Below, piece by piece: positions 19,257 through 32,927 of a DNA stretch of 64,000 nt. The translations under genes were made by a program, and so were the position numbers. The notes under the pieces are model-generated. The model worked only from the letters and a program-made list of their open reading frames with translations. It searched no databases and had not been told where the DNA came from. The first letter of the stretch is position 1; each line of letters opens with the position of its first letter. Origin of the DNA: Thiomicrorhabdus immobilis (GTDB taxonomy: Bacteria > Pseudomonadota > Gammaproteobacteria > Thiomicrospirales > Thiomicrospiraceae); the NCBI RefSeq assembly GCF_021654855.1, contig NZ_AP024202.1, positions 2,232,001-2,296,000 of the forward strand. Direction: 5' to 3'.

Positions 19257-19454
19257 AATGATTCCTTTGGTAAATTAAAAGAGATCTAAAATTAAAAATG
19301 AGGTGAAAACCAGATTGCCGAGTGTCTTCACCATCTTTTAAATGAATTCCTTTATAATAGCGATAGTTGAATATTCAAGTATGAATAAAACTTGAATCTA
19401 ACCCCAATTTTTCACATTAATCGAGACGATTGATTCTAGTTTCAGGACAAGCGA

Positions 19455-20750
19455 ATGTTTAGTTTTTTGCGCCGCAAGAAAAATCAAGAAGAGACTTCAC
19501 AACAGGCTATTGAAGAGAGCTTGGTAGAGACAAATCTAGAGCCACAACCAGAAAAAAACGAGATTGCACAAATCCGTGACGATTCGACTGAACAGCCAGG
19601 CAAGGGAACCCAAGAAGCTGACGCTCTTGAAACCACTGGACCTAGCAACGGGCAAACGCCTGTCGAGCAAGGCAACGTTCAGCAAGAACCAGCAGAACAA
19701 CCAGAACCATCGGTACAATTTGAAGAAACACAATCCAATTCTGAAACGGAACAACCGGTTGAGCCAGCACGCCAAGAACCAATCACGGAAGAGCCTTCAG
19801 CTGAAAAACAGAGTTTTTTCACGCGCCTAAAAAAAGGACTAAGCAAAACCCGTCATAGCTTTACCGAAAGCATTGCCAGCCTGGTATTGGGGCGCAAAGA
19901 GATTGATGACGACTTGCTTGATGAGTTGGAAATGATTCTTCTGACCGCCGACGTGGGAATCGATGCCACCGACCGCATCATCCAAAATCTAACCGAGCAG
20001 GTTTCACGTAAAGAACTTAAAGACCCTGAAGCATTGATCACCTCGTTAAAGTCGCAACTACAACAAATTTTAGCGCCGATGACCGCCCCACTTGATATTG
20101 ATGCCCATTTGGCTAAAAACCAAGGGCCTTTTGTGATTTTAATGGTAGGCATTAACGGTGTTGGTAAGACCACGACCATCGGTAAGCTGGCAAAAAAATA
20201 TCAACTCGAAGGTAAGTCTGTCATGCTGGCCGCCGGCGACACTTTCCGCGCCGCTGCGGTAGAACAATTACAAACTTGGGGGGAACGTAATAATGTTCCG
20301 GTTATGGCACAAAAAACGGGAGCGGATTCCGCTGCGGTGATTTTTGATGCAATCCAATCAGCTAAAGCGAAAAAGATTGATGTTCTGATTGCCGATACCG
20401 CTGGTCGTTTGCATACTCAGTCCAATTTAATGGAAGAACTTAAAAAGGTAAAACGTGTCATCGCTAAAGTGGACGCAACGGCACCACATGAAGTCATGCT
20501 GGTGATTGATGCCGGAACCGGGCAAAATGCCTTGAACCAAGCTCAGCAATTCCAAGAAGCGGTAGATGTCTCCGGCATTACATTAACCAAGCTAGATGGA
20601 ACCGCTAAAGGTGGAATTGTGTTTGCCTTGGCCGAACAGCGTCAGATTCCTATTCGTTTTATTGGTGTTGGAGAATCGATTGACGATTTACGCGCTTTTG
20701 ACAGCAAGAGCTTTACCGAAGCACTGTTTGATCAATCCACAACGGGTTAA
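19455..20750 (+). CDS. ftsY: Signal recognition particle receptor FtsY
   Basis: A 431-residue GTPase that docks SRP-ribosome complexes on the inner membrane. The first ~120 residues are an acidic, Glu/Gln-rich A domain beginning FSFLRRKK. The NG domain follows with G1 GINGVGKTTTIGKLA (from about 232), DTAGRLH (314-320) and TKLDGTAKGG (378-387). Sixteen bases separate it from the next gene, which encodes a membrane protein with an RMF-like cytoplasmic segment. Confidence 0.97.
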   Translation: MFSFLRRKKNQEETSQQAIEESLVETNLEPQPEKNEIAQIRDDSTEQPGKGTQEADALETTGPSNGQTPVEQGNVQQEPAEQPEPSVQFEETQSNSETEQPVEPARQEPITEEPSAEKQSFFTRLKKGLSKTRHSFTESIASLVLGRKEIDDDLLDELEMILLTADVGIDATDRIIQNLTEQVSRKELKDPEALITSLKSQLQQILAPMTAPLDIDAHLAKNQGPFVILMVGINGVGKTTTIGKLAKKYQLEGKSVMLAAGDTFRAAAVEQLQTWGERNNVPVMAQKTGADSAAVIFDAIQSAKAKKIDVLIADTAGRLHTQSNLMEELKKVKRVIAKVDATAPHEVMLVIDAGTGQNALNQAQQFQEAVDVSGITLTKLDGTAKGGIVFALAEQRQIPIRFIGVGESIDDLRAFDSKSFTEALFDQSTTG

Positions 20751-20766
20751 CCCATTGAAATAAGCC

Positions 20767-21603
20767 ATGCAACTTCCTGATACCGACAATATTGACTATC
20801 AATACGCCTTCAAACAGGGTTACCGGATGGCAATTGATGGTAAACGTGTCACCAGTATGCCCAGCAGTGTCCGACGCGATATGGTGATGCGTGACTATTT
20901 TCAACAAGGCTGGGAGCAAGCTGTTGAAGATATGACCCATAACAGCGAAATTCTCAACAAACCCGATTGGCGTAGCCGTTTTGCTTGGTTTGTGTTTATG
21001 GTTTTAGGAGGTCTCGCGACGGCAAGCTTGATGATTAAAAACATCGAGTCCGAAAAAGCCAAACAGCAAGCCGCCATAGAGGGACAAACTGCGCAAACGC
21101 CAAGCACCCAAACTTCAACGCTAAACACCCCTAACTCAGCGACCACGGTTAACGAACAACACGACCTTGCTAACCTCTCCTTACTTTCAAATGAACAACG
21201 TAAAGATCTAGCGCTGAATCAGCGACAGATTGCCACAGCGCAAGAGCTTGATCTTCAAGCTGTAATCGACAGCCCGATCAAAGTCACTTTTGCGACCTTG
21301 AGTGAAGATATCCAAGATAGAACCCCCATCCATCCGTTAACAGATACAGTGCCAAAATATATACGTAAACTGACTTTTTTTACGGAAATCAAACATGCCA
21401 ACAAGCAAACCATTTATCATCGTTGGCGCACAGATAAACAAATTTTAGCAACCGTAGAGCTGTCTATTGGTAGCGATAACTATAAAACCTGGTCAAATAA
21501 AAAACTCAGCAGTGCGTGGTTAGGCCAATGGTATGTTGAAGTTCTAGATCAAAATAAGAATGTCATTTTCCGCAAAGCATTTAACTATGGAGGCCAACCT
21601 TGA
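20767..21603 (+). CDS. Membrane protein: RMF-like N-terminus, DUF2914 C-terminus
   Basis: A 278-residue protein in three parts. Residues 14-52 show the spacing of ribosome modulation factor: A-x3-GY-x3-I-x-G-(K/R), then a Pro, then an aromatic-x2-x-GW-x2-A end (FQQGWEQA). A single membrane helix spans about 72-92, preceded by basic residues (WRSR), so the N-terminus should be cytoplasmic. After a Gln/Thr-rich linker, residues ~215-278 (RKLTFFTEI...GQWYVEVLD) match DUF2914 and would be periplasmic. It follows ftsY directly and overlaps the next gene. The function is unknown; a ribosome contact is inferred only. Confidence 0.72.
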   Translation: MQLPDTDNIDYQYAFKQGYRMAIDGKRVTSMPSSVRRDMVMRDYFQQGWEQAVEDMTHNSEILNKPDWRSRFAWFVFMVLGGLATASLMIKNIESEKAKQQAAIEGQTAQTPSTQTSTLNTPNSATTVNEQHDLANLSLLSNEQRKDLALNQRQIATAQELDLQAVIDSPIKVTFATLSEDIQDRTPIHPLTDTVPKYIRKLTFFTEIKHANKQTIYHRWRTDKQILATVELSIGSDNYKTWSNKKLSSAWLGQWYVEVLDQNKNVIFRKAFNYGGQP

Positions 21604-22190
21604 ATCTTTTAAAACGCCTATTAATACTCTCTCTTTCAGCGCTTATGTTAATTATGGCTGGATGTAGTAGCACACCACCTCCAAAACAAACGTATGACAA
21701 CCTTTGCTCGATTTACGGCCATGATAGTGATTGGCAAGAGGCGGCTCACAAAGCCTATAAAAAATGGGGAACGCCGCCCTATGTCGCCATGGCCTTGATT
21801 CATCAAGAATCACGTTTTAAACCAGATGCGCAACCTGCCCGTGAATACGCTTTAGGCATGATACCTCTACCAAGAAGCTCTTCCGCCTATGGTTACTCTC
21901 AAGCGAAAGATGGTACTTGGCATGACTACATGAAGGCTACGGGAAATTGGGGGGCTTCTCGCTCAGATATAGAGGACTCTTTGGACTTTATCGGCTGGTA
22001 TAACTATCAATCATATAAACGTTTGAAGATTTCCCGCAAGGATACCTATAAGCTGTATTTGGCTTACCACGAAGGCCAGGGGGGATATTCACGACGTAGC
22101 TATTTGAAAAAGGACTGGTTACTTGCGGTGGCCAAGAAAGTGTCTAATCGGGCGCGCATGTACAAAAAACAGTATTCAAGATGCAGTTGA
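21600..22190 (+). CDS. Lytic-transglycosylase-like lipoprotein
   Basis: A 196-residue protein starting at a TTG that overlaps the previous stop (TTGA) and has GGAGG eight bases upstream, so the rare start is well supported. A lipoprotein signal ends IMAGC (Cys22). The mature part has the SLT goose-lysozyme pattern: MALIHQESRFKPDA with catalytic Glu, SAYGYSQAKDGTWHDY, and LAYHEGQGGYSRRSY. It probably cleaves peptidoglycan from the outer membrane. It is the third gene of the ftsY transcription unit. Confidence 0.85.
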   Translation: MNLLKRLLILSLSALMLIMAGCSSTPPPKQTYDNLCSIYGHDSDWQEAAHKAYKKWGTPPYVAMALIHQESRFKPDAQPAREYALGMIPLPRSSSAYGYSQAKDGTWHDYMKATGNWGASRSDIEDSLDFIGWYNYQSYKRLKISRKDTYKLYLAYHEGQGGYSRRSYLKKDWLLAVAKKVSNRARMYKKQYSRCS

Positions 22191-22204
22191 AGATTGCATT
22201 TAAG

Positions 22205-22224
22205 CAGACTATATAAGTAGTCTG
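22205..22224 (+). terminator. Terminator after the ftsY gene cluster
   Basis: Seven-base stem CAGACTA / TAGTCTG with a six-base loop, followed by TTTT. Confidence 0.6.
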
Positions 22225-22283
22225 TTTTAAGCAGCTAACTTCTCAACTACACCCTTTAAACCAAAAACTGATATCCAGATACA

Positions 22284-22320
22284 AAAAAACCGAGCAGGGA
22301 ATTCCCAACTCGGTTTTTTT
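22284..22320. terminator. Strong bidirectional terminator downstream of fabB
   Basis: Stem AAAAAAACCGAG / CTCGGTTTTTTT around an inner GGGAATTCCC dyad; A and T tracts on both flanks serve the convergent genes. Confidence 0.85.
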
Positions 22321-22322
22321 TT

Positions 22323-22348
22323 AAAAGTTACCAGGCCTGGTAACTTTT
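22323..22348. repeat. 26-bp perfect palindrome centred on ACCAGGCCTGGT
   Basis: The 12-mer at 22330-22341 is flanked by AAAAGTT and AACTTTT, giving the longest perfect dyad of the family in the window. It abuts the fabB terminator. Confidence 0.9.
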
Positions 22349-22388
22349 ATTTAAACGTTTTAAATTGCTAAAGCATAAGCTTTAGTAA

Positions 22389-23609
22389 TTAAGCTTTGTA
22401 ACGTTCAAATACTAAAGAAGCGTTAGTACCACCAAAGCCGAAGCTGTTACTCATAATACGGTTTAAACCTGCATTATCAATACGCTCAGTGACAATAGGC
22501 ATGCCTTCACACTCAGGGTCTAGGTTTTCGATATTGATTGAAGGACAAATAAAGTCATTCTCCAACATCATTAAACTGTAGATAAATTCATGAACACCGG
22601 CCGCACCTAAAGAGTGACCAGACATTGATTTGGTTGAACTGATTTTAGGAACCTTAGCACCGAATACTTCACGAATAGCCGCTGCTTCTTTAGTATCACC
22701 TACTGGAGTAGAGGTACCATGAGGGTTGATATAATCAACATCACCATTCACAGTTGATAATGCCATCTGCATACAACGAACTGCACCTTCACCAGAAGGA
22801 GCAACCATATCATATCCATCAGAGTTGGCACCGTAACCTGTGATTTCCGCATAGATTTTAGCACCACGAGCCAAAGCGTGCTCCAACTCTTCAACTACGA
22901 CCATTCCGCCGCCACCAGCGATAACAAAACCGTCACGATCCGCATCATAAGCACGAGAAGCTTTTTCAGGACAATCATTGTATTTTGTCGATAAAGCACC
23001 CATCGCATCAAACATCACAGACATGGTCCAGTGAAGCTCTTCACCACCACCTGCAAAAACGACATCCTGTTTACCCAGTTGAATCTGCTCAACCGCAGTT
23101 CCGATACAATGTGCAGAAGTAGAACATGCCGAACTGATTGAATAGTTAATGCCCTTGATTTTAAATGGCGTTGCTAAACAAGCAGAAACAGTAGAACCCA
23201 TGGTACGCGTTACCATATAAGGACCAACACGCTTAACACCCTTCTCACGGGCAATTTCTACCGCTTGTGTAGAGTTTGAGTTAGAACCACCACCAGAACC
23301 AGCAATCAAGCCTGTTCTTGGATTAGACATTTGCTCTTCGGTTAAACCAGAATCTTTAACCGCTTGTTGCATAGCAATGTATGAATAAGCGGCGGCATCA
23401 CCCATAAAACGTAATTGCTTACGATCAATATGGTCAGAGAAATTTAAATCTTTGATTGCACCATGAACTTGTGAACGCATACCATTTTCAGCATACTCTG
23501 GCGCAAATACGATACCTGATTTACCCTCTTTTAAAGACTGAGTAACTTCTTCCACATTGTTTCCGATGCTAGAAACAATACCTACGCCTGTAATAACGAC
23601 TCTTTTCAT
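22389..23609 (-). CDS. fabB: 3-oxoacyl-ACP synthase I
   Basis: A 406-residue condensing enzyme needed for elongating unsaturated fatty acids. The nucleophile lies in [13 protein letters not shown], with the catalytic histidines in [12 protein letters not shown] and [15 protein letters not shown]; the C-terminus has [15 protein letters not shown]. It follows fabA by two bases, the standard fabAB operon of gammaproteobacteria. Confidence 0.97.
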   Translation of the reverse strand: MKRVVITGVGIVSSIGNNVEEVTQSLKEGKSGIVFAPEYAENGMRSQVHGAIKDLNFSDHIDRKQLRFMGDAAAYSYIAMQQAVKDSGLTEEQMSNPRTGLIAGSGGGSNSNSTQAVEIAREKGVKRVGPYMVTRTMGSTVSACLATPFKIKGINYSISSACSTSAHCIGTAVEQIQLGKQDVVFAGGGEELHWTMSVMFDAMGALSTKYNDCPEKASRAYDADRDGFVIAGGGGMVVVEELEHALARGAKIYAEITGYGANSDGYDMVAPSGEGAVRCMQMALSTVNGDVDYINPHGTSTPVGDTKEAAAIREVFGAKVPKISSTKSMSGHSLGAAGVHEFIYSLMMLENDFICPSINIENLDPECEGMPIVTERIDNAGLNRIMSNSFGFGGTNASLVFERYKA

Positions 23610-23611
23610 AA

Positions 23612-24127
23612 TTAAAAATTATCCGTATTAGTGAATAAGCCAACCTTTAAATCGGTCGCACTGTAAATTTCTCGGCCATCAACAAACATTTTAGCGTCAC
23701 CAAGACCCATATATAACTTACGTTTAATCACACGTTTCATATCAATAACGTATTCAACTTTCTTGGCCGTTGGTAGAACCTGGCCATAGAACTTAACTTC
23801 ACCTGAACCTAGAGCACGTCCACGACCAGGTCCACCAGTCCAACCTAGGAAGAAACCAATAAGCTGCCACATAGCGTCCAAGCCCAAACAACCAGGCATA
23901 ACCGGATCTTCGTTAAAGTGACATTCAAAAAACCAAAGGTCCTTTGTTATATCTAGTTCAGCACGGATTTGACCTTTACCGAATGCACCACCTTCTTCAG
24001 AAATATGAGTAATGCGATCCATCATCAGCATTGGAGGTAATGGCAATTGTGCATTACCAGGACCAAACAGCTCGCCACGGCCACTCGATAAAAGTTCTTC
24101 TCTTGTATAACTAGATTGTTGTTCCAT
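23612..24127 (-). CDS. fabA: 3-hydroxydecanoyl-ACP dehydratase/isomerase
   Basis: A 171-residue enzyme that dehydrates 3-hydroxydecanoyl-ACP and isomerises the trans-2 bond to cis-3, starting unsaturated fatty acid synthesis anaerobically. The active-site segment [23 protein letters not shown] holds the catalytic His and Asp. It is the first gene of fabAB. Confidence 0.98.
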   Translation of the reverse strand: MEQQSSYTREELLSSGRGELFGPGNAQLPLPPMLMMDRITHISEEGGAFGKGQIRAELDITKDLWFFECHFNEDPVMPGCLGLDAMWQLIGFFLGWTGGPGRGRALGSGEVKFYGQVLPTAKKVEYVIDMKRVIKRKLYMGLGDAKMFVDGREIYSATDLKVGLFTNTDNF

Positions 24128-24209
24128 TAGGTTTACCAGTGTTGTATCAAATATCCTGCATTATAACAGGACGATAGAGTGCAATTCAATGCGTTAAACA
24201 GAATACAAA

Positions 24210-24243
24210 AAAGCCCGTAATCTCTTCAGAAATTACGGGCTTT
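24210..24243 (-). terminator. Terminator after tRNA-Thr
   Basis: Twelve-base stem AAAGCCCGTAAT / ATTACGGGCTTT followed on the minus strand by a T-rich tail, seven bases past the tRNA 3' end. Confidence 0.85.
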
Positions 24244-24249
24244 AAAATA

Positions 24250-24325
24250 TGGTGCCGACATCAAGACTTGAACTTGAAACCTACTGATTACAAATCAGTT
24301 GCACTACCAATTGTGCTATGTCGGC
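24250..24325 (-). tRNA. tRNA-Thr (anticodon TGT)
   Basis: A 76-base cloverleaf on the minus strand: acceptor GCCGACA/TGTCGGC, D-arm GCAC/GTGC, anticodon stem ACTGA/TCAGT with loop TTTGTAA, T-arm TCAAG/CTTGA with TTCAAGT loop, and an encoded CCA end. It reads ACA threonine codons. Confidence 0.96.
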
Positions 24326-24392
24326 TTGTTGGGGCGTATTATAAGACTTGTTTAAAATGTGTCAACAACTTTTATAAGTTTTTTTTACTTTT

Positions 24393-25169
24393 TTAAGATT
24401 TTTTGACAGACTCTACAACATTGACCATTCCCTGCAATACTAAGTCGGGAATATAATCATAAGGAAAGTCTAAAAGTGGGCATAACTCGAGTGATTCACC
24501 ACCAGTCATCACCACTTTGAATTGGGTACCTACCTGGGTATTCAAATCCTGAATAATTCGATTGATGAACGCAACGGTCATATACAAAGTACCACCTAAT
24601 ATAGCGGAGCTGGTATCGTTAGCTAACAGCTGATCAGCATCAGGAATCTGGATATCGGCGTTTGCAACTTGACTGGAGCTATAATCCTGTAAATTTGCGG
24701 TATCCAACGATAACGACCTACGCATGGTATGGATGCCTGGGACAATAAAACCACCCAGATGTTTTCCATTGATGACCGCATCGACTGTTAATGCGGTTCC
24801 AGCATCGATAACAATAGTGGGCTCTTTATAGACACCAATTGCACCCTGCATTGCAAACCATCGGTCAGCACCTAACAGATGAAAATCTTCATAGCCTGAG
24901 GTCAGGCCACAACAGGATTTTTGTGAAAACAATTGTATAGGGAATATCTGCCATTCAGATTGAATCAGTTGTTTGAGTGCATCGACTTTCTTAGCATCAG
25001 CAACGCTGGATATATAAACTTCATCAGGATAACCATCGATTTCAAAATCTGTAAATCCGTCATCAAGTATATCTATTAAGCGTATGGCTTCATAAGTTTC
25101 ATATTGACCATCTATTACGGATGACCATTTAACAAAACTGTTACCGATATCTAAAAAAAGTTTATTCAT
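24393..25169 (-). CDS. coaX: Type III pantothenate kinase
   Basis: A 258-residue enzyme for the first step of coenzyme A synthesis, of the CoaX type rather than the CoaA type. Motifs: LFLDIGNSFVKW (phosphate loop, residue 4 onward), LGADRWFAMQGA, VIDAGTALTVDAV and GGFIVPGI. An in-frame TTG at 25202 would add 11 residues; the ATG at 25169 begins at the conserved start. With coaD, the window holds two CoA-pathway genes. Confidence 0.93.
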   Translation of the reverse strand: MNKLFLDIGNSFVKWSSVIDGQYETYEAIRLIDILDDGFTDFEIDGYPDEVYISSVADAKKVDALKQLIQSEWQIFPIQLFSQKSCCGLTSGYEDFHLLGADRWFAMQGAIGVYKEPTIVIDAGTALTVDAVINGKHLGGFIVPGIHTMRRSLSLDTANLQDYSSSQVANADIQIPDADQLLANDTSSAILGGTLYMTVAFINRIIQDLNTQVGTQFKVVMTGGESLELCPLLDFPYDYIPDLVLQGMVNVVESVKKS

Positions 25170-25373
25170 AATCAATATGCGCCCAGCAAGAACAAAATTC
25201 AATCAAGTTTCTTATGCTTAAGATACTCCAAACACTTATATAGTGCTTTTTATAAGCAAGCTATGATACACAATTAACCATTCACATGCTCTGAATAAAT
25301 AAGTGAATAGTGATATAAATCAGATAAAAGATTATTTCAAAAATATAAAATTTAGTACTAAAAAACCTAAAAA

Positions 25374-25408
25374 AAAACCCGCCGAGTGCTGAGCACAGGG
25401 CGGGTTTT
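25374..25408 (-). terminator. rRNA operon terminator
   Basis: Stem AAAACCCGCC / GGCGGGTTTT just past the 5S gene, ending on the minus strand in a run of T. Confidence 0.88.
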
Positions 25409-25419
25409 TAGAATATAAG

Positions 25420-25534
25420 CTTGGCAATGACCTACTCTCGCATGGGACCTCCCACACTACCATCGGCGCTAAGACGTTTCACTTCTGAGTTCGGAATGGG
25501 ATCAGGTGGTTCCATCTTGCTATTGTCACCAAGC
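25420..25534 (-). rRNA. rrf: 5S ribosomal RNA
   Basis: The complementary strand reads CCGAACTCAGAAGTGAAACG and CGCCGATGGTAGTGTGGG, the conserved core of 5S rRNA, with complementary ends (CTTGGTGAC / GTCATTGCCAAG). Ends are approximate to a few bases. Confidence 0.93.
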
Positions 25535-25689
25535 AATTTGGTGTTACGGGCTGACGGTAGTCAACCTCGTAAAATTCTTTGGAATAGATCTAACTATCAG
25601 TATTCGGTATCTATTTGAGTATACTCAAGGTATATCACAACATCGCTTGTCGTTGATTTTCATCATCTTACAAGTCACTTTTGAGTTGT

Positions 25690-28558
<2,869 letters not shown>

Positions 28559-28930
28559 TACAACTCAAAAATAACCTTATGCCTTTTGTTAACTCCACTT
28601 AATTTGGTAGCTATACCATTTAATAACTAAGCTTCTGTTTATAAGGTCTGATGAGTGTACGCAACTAAAAGTTTTTCGCTGTCATGATATACGCTTGAGT
28701 ATTCTCAATTATATATTTTACCTATACTTGATAACTCTTCCGATTCCTAAGAACCAGATTCGTTATCCAGTTTGCGTGGTAAGCACCTGGAAGGGATACT
28801 TACCACACCTATGTCACAAATGTCGGCTGTGACATAGGCTTCTCATTTGATTGAGTTCTTAGACCAACTACCTCTTAACTAAATAAGAAGCTTGTATCTA
28901 AAATCCTCAATCGAGAGATCTATTCCAAAT

Positions 28931-28940
28931 TGTTAAAGAA
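28931..28940 (-). promoter_or_regulatory. boxA antitermination site in the 16S-23S spacer
   Basis: The minus strand reads TTCTTTAACA, the core of boxA that loads the Nus antitermination complex ahead of 23S. The rest of the ~500-base spacer between tRNA-Ala and 23S holds no gene I can see. Confidence 0.65.
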
Positions 28941-29055
28941 CTTTCAGTTTTGTCCGTTTCAATCAAATCGCTTTGACTAAAACAACCAATAGTACTGTTA
29001 ATAAACTCTGCATTTAAATCTTTCAACTTAAACCAAAACTCATTAAGAGTAGTAT

Positions 29056-29131
29056 TGGTGGAGCTATGCGGGATCGAACCGCAGACCTCCTGCGTGCAAG
29101 GCAGGCGCTCTCCCAGCTGAGCTATAGCCCC
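29056..29131 (-). tRNA. tRNA-Ala (anticodon TGC)
   Basis: Minus-strand cloverleaf beginning GGGGCTATAGCTCAGC, anticodon loop around TTGCACG, T-arm GCGGTTCGATCCCGC and encoded CCA. Located in the 16S-23S spacer. Confidence 0.97.
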
Positions 29132-29220
29132 AATAGTATTTTGAGATGATTTGGATTTTTTTAGTTGCGAAGTTTGCTATCAGCAAATGAGCAAGTAAAA
29201 AGATTCAAAGCAGCCAAAAT

Positions 29221-29297
<77 letters not shown>

Positions 29298-29376
29298 GGG
29301 TCGTTCACTATACTTTCATGTAATTCAGAGACAATTTATGTGAAAACTCACTTAAGCTCGCAACCTTTTTTATCTT

Positions 29377-30921
<1,545 letters not shown>

Positions 30922-31104
30922 TAATCTTGCTGATATATTTCAATTCCATCTCTGGAAATAAACACTCGGAATTGACAAAGTGAAACATGATAAATAAATA
31001 ATAAATTATTCATTACCAATATACATATTTGTCAAAAATCGAGATTTTTTATTTGGTCACTCACTTAAGGAGTTTCCACATAAATTATCTCTGAATTACC
31101 TGAT

Positions 31105-31114
31105 TTTTAAAGAA
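31105..31114 (-). promoter_or_regulatory. boxA-like element in the rRNA leader
   Basis: The minus strand reads TTCTTTAAAA between the promoter and 16S, close to boxA of the spacer (TTCTTTAACA). Confidence 0.5.
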
Positions 31115-31170
31115 CTTAGGTCTCTTCGAGAAGAAGCAACTCAGTGCTTTTCCTTCTCGGTAAGCCGCTT

Positions 31171-31200
31171 ATTATAAGTGGATAATCAATTCATTGTCAA
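31171..31200 (-). promoter_or_regulatory. rRNA operon promoter
   Basis: A perfect -35 TTGACA (31195-31200) and perfect -10 TATAAT (31171-31176) on the minus strand are separated by 18 bases. Upstream is an A/T-rich tract resembling an UP element. The transcript would have a leader of about 240 bases before 16S. A DnaA-box-like TTATCCACT lies in the spacer. Confidence 0.85.
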
Positions 31201-31279
31201 CAATTTATTTTAAATTATTTTCAACTTTTTTCTTACCCGCTTCGTTAAACTTCATTCATATGAACCCTAACGCTAAGCG

Positions 31280-31340
31280 CTGTTCCAACCACTTCTACTC
31301 GCTACTTAGTAGCTTGTTTTCCGTGTCTGCGTTGGAACAG
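31280..31340. repeat. Inverted repeat upstream of the rRNA promoter
   Basis: CTGTTCCAAC at 31280-31289 is repeated in inverted form (GTTGGAACAG) at 31331-31340, with a smaller CTACTTAGTAG dyad between. The ~480-base stretch from the promoter to the tyrS terminator holds no gene I can support. Confidence 0.5.
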
Positions 31341-31449
31341 GTGCGTATTCTAACCATATCCGCCCACAACGCAACCTCTTTTTTCACCTTTTTGACACTT
31401 TTTTTACATTTAACACCATCACACGACTTAACCCCACTTTACTCACCTT

Positions 31450-31470
31450 TTATCCACAGCTTTATCCACA
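31450..31470 (+). promoter_or_regulatory. Two perfect DnaA boxes
   Basis: TTATCCACA occurs at 31450-31458 and again at 31462-31470 in the same orientation, 12 bases apart, in an A/T-rich gap between the rRNA operon and tyrS. Confidence 0.6.
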
Positions 31471-31553
31471 TTTAGCCTTTTTTATATCCTTTTTCACCCT
31501 CCCATTTACTCCACCCCTTCTTCTGTTGCTGGCTTTTTTATCATCAGAAACAA

Positions 31554-31583
31554 AAAAGGCGCTGTCTTGCGACAGCGCCTTTT
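31554..31583 (-). terminator. tyrS terminator
   Basis: A 13-base perfect stem (AAAAGGCGCTGTC / GACAGCGCCTTTT) with a four-base loop; a T-run follows on the minus strand. Confidence 0.9.
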
Positions 31584-31681
31584 CTTATTATTAACCATTA
31601 CTCTATATATCTGTATATCTAAAACGGGTGAATCCCCTAAGATATTAACTATACATATATAGTGTTATTTGGACATCTATA

Positions 31682-32872
31682 TTAACTAATTGTAATTTTC
31701 GCAAATTTACGTTTACCAACTTGATAAACCGAAGTGGTTCCAACCGGCATTAGTTGACGGCTATCATCGACCTTTTCACCATTAATCTTTACCGCACCTT
31801 GTTTTGTCATGCGATGCGCATCAGAGGTCGTTGCAACCAGGCCTGCTTCTTTCAATAAATTAGCCAAAGGCATTTCACCTTGAATCGTCACTTCTTCGAT
31901 ATCATCTGGAATGGCGTTTTTACTAAATTTAGTTTCAAAATCTTTCAATGCATTTTGCGCATCTTCTTCTGAATGAAAACGTGTAATCAACTCCAACGCC
32001 AACTTAACTTTTACATTACGTGGGTTTTCACCATCTGCTACCGCTTGTTTTAGAGCCTCAATGGTTTCGATACTTTCAAAACTCAACAATTCATAATAAC
32101 GCCACATCAATTCATCAGACACCGACATGACTTTACCAAACATGTCATTTGGCGCATCTTTGATACCAATATAGTTATTCAAAGACTTAGACATCTTTTG
32201 CACACCATCCAAACCTTCAAGAATCGGCATAGTCAAGGTACATTGCTGCGGCTTACCGTAATGACCTTGTAAAGTGCGCCCCATCAATAGGTTGAATTTC
32301 TGGTCTGTTCCACCTAGTTCAATATCTGCATCCAGAGCAACCGAGTCATAACCTTGCACCAAGGGATATAAAAACTCATGAATCGCAATCGGAGTATTGG
32401 AAGTGTAACGATCACCAAAATCATTACGTTCCAGCATACGGGCAACAGTCATCTTTCCAGCCAATTGAATCATCTCAGCAGCAGACATTTTTGACATCCA
32501 CTCAGAGTTGAAAACTACTTTGGTTTTAGCAGGATCTAAAATCTTGAAAACCTGTTCTTTATAGGTCTCGGCATTTTTAGCGACCTCTTCCGCAGTTAAT
32601 GGCGGACGAGTCACACTCTTACCTGTCGGATCACCAATCATTGCCGTGAAATCACCGATTAAGAACAGAACTTCATGCCCTAAGTCCTGAAACTGCTTTA
32701 ACTTATTAATCAAAACCGTATGACCTAAGTGCAAATCCGCTGCCGTAGGATCAAAACCGGTCTTTACTCGTAGCGGCTTACCCTTCTCTAATTTTTCAAT
32801 CAACTCTTTTTCAACCAGAATCTCTTCTGCGCCACGCTTAATAATGGCTAACTGCTCTTGTACTGTTTTCAT
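31682..32872 (-). CDS. tyrS: Tyrosyl-tRNA synthetase
   Basis: A 396-residue class I synthetase. The HIGH motif reads HLGH (in [10 protein letters not shown]) and KMSKS is intact (in [10 protein letters not shown]). A C-terminal S4-like domain ends the protein ([36 protein letters not shown]). The length and [14 protein letters not shown] start suit the TyrRS subgroup common in sulfur-oxidising and other non-enteric gammaproteobacteria. Confidence 0.96.
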   Translation of the reverse strand: MKTVQEQLAIIKRGAEEILVEKELIEKLEKGKPLRVKTGFDPTAADLHLGHTVLINKLKQFQDLGHEVLFLIGDFTAMIGDPTGKSVTRPPLTAEEVAKNAETYKEQVFKILDPAKTKVVFNSEWMSKMSAAEMIQLAGKMTVARMLERNDFGDRYTSNTPIAIHEFLYPLVQGYDSVALDADIELGGTDQKFNLLMGRTLQGHYGKPQQCTLTMPILEGLDGVQKMSKSLNNYIGIKDAPNDMFGKVMSVSDELMWRYYELLSFESIETIEALKQAVADGENPRNVKVKLALELITRFHSEEDAQNALKDFETKFSKNAIPDDIEEVTIQGEMPLANLLKEAGLVATTSDAHRMTKQGAVKINGEKVDDSRQLMPVGTTSVYQVGKRKFAKITIS

Positions 32873-32909
32873 ACTAACTTCTTACTTTAAATTTTAACTT
32901 TGTAAACCT

Positions 32910-32921
32910 ACCAGGCCTGGT
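32910..32921. repeat. Palindrome ACCAGGCCTGGT between pyrD and tyrS
   Basis: Exact copy in the 55-base gap, extended by T/A on each side. Confidence 0.9.
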
Positions 32922-32927
32922 AAGTGC

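Noticed and set aside
25535-25689. Short frames between 5S and 23S
   Set aside because: Spacer of the rRNA operon; nothing with coding character.
31194-31475. 93-codon frame between the rRNA promoter and tyrS
   Set aside because: Low-complexity, Phe/Ser/Thr-rich translation, no ribosome site; the stretch holds DnaA boxes and an inverted repeat.
31171-31681. Possible replication origin next to the rRNA operon
   Set aside because: Only two clear DnaA boxes, no dnaA, mnmG or rpmH nearby; kept as a DnaA-box finding only.
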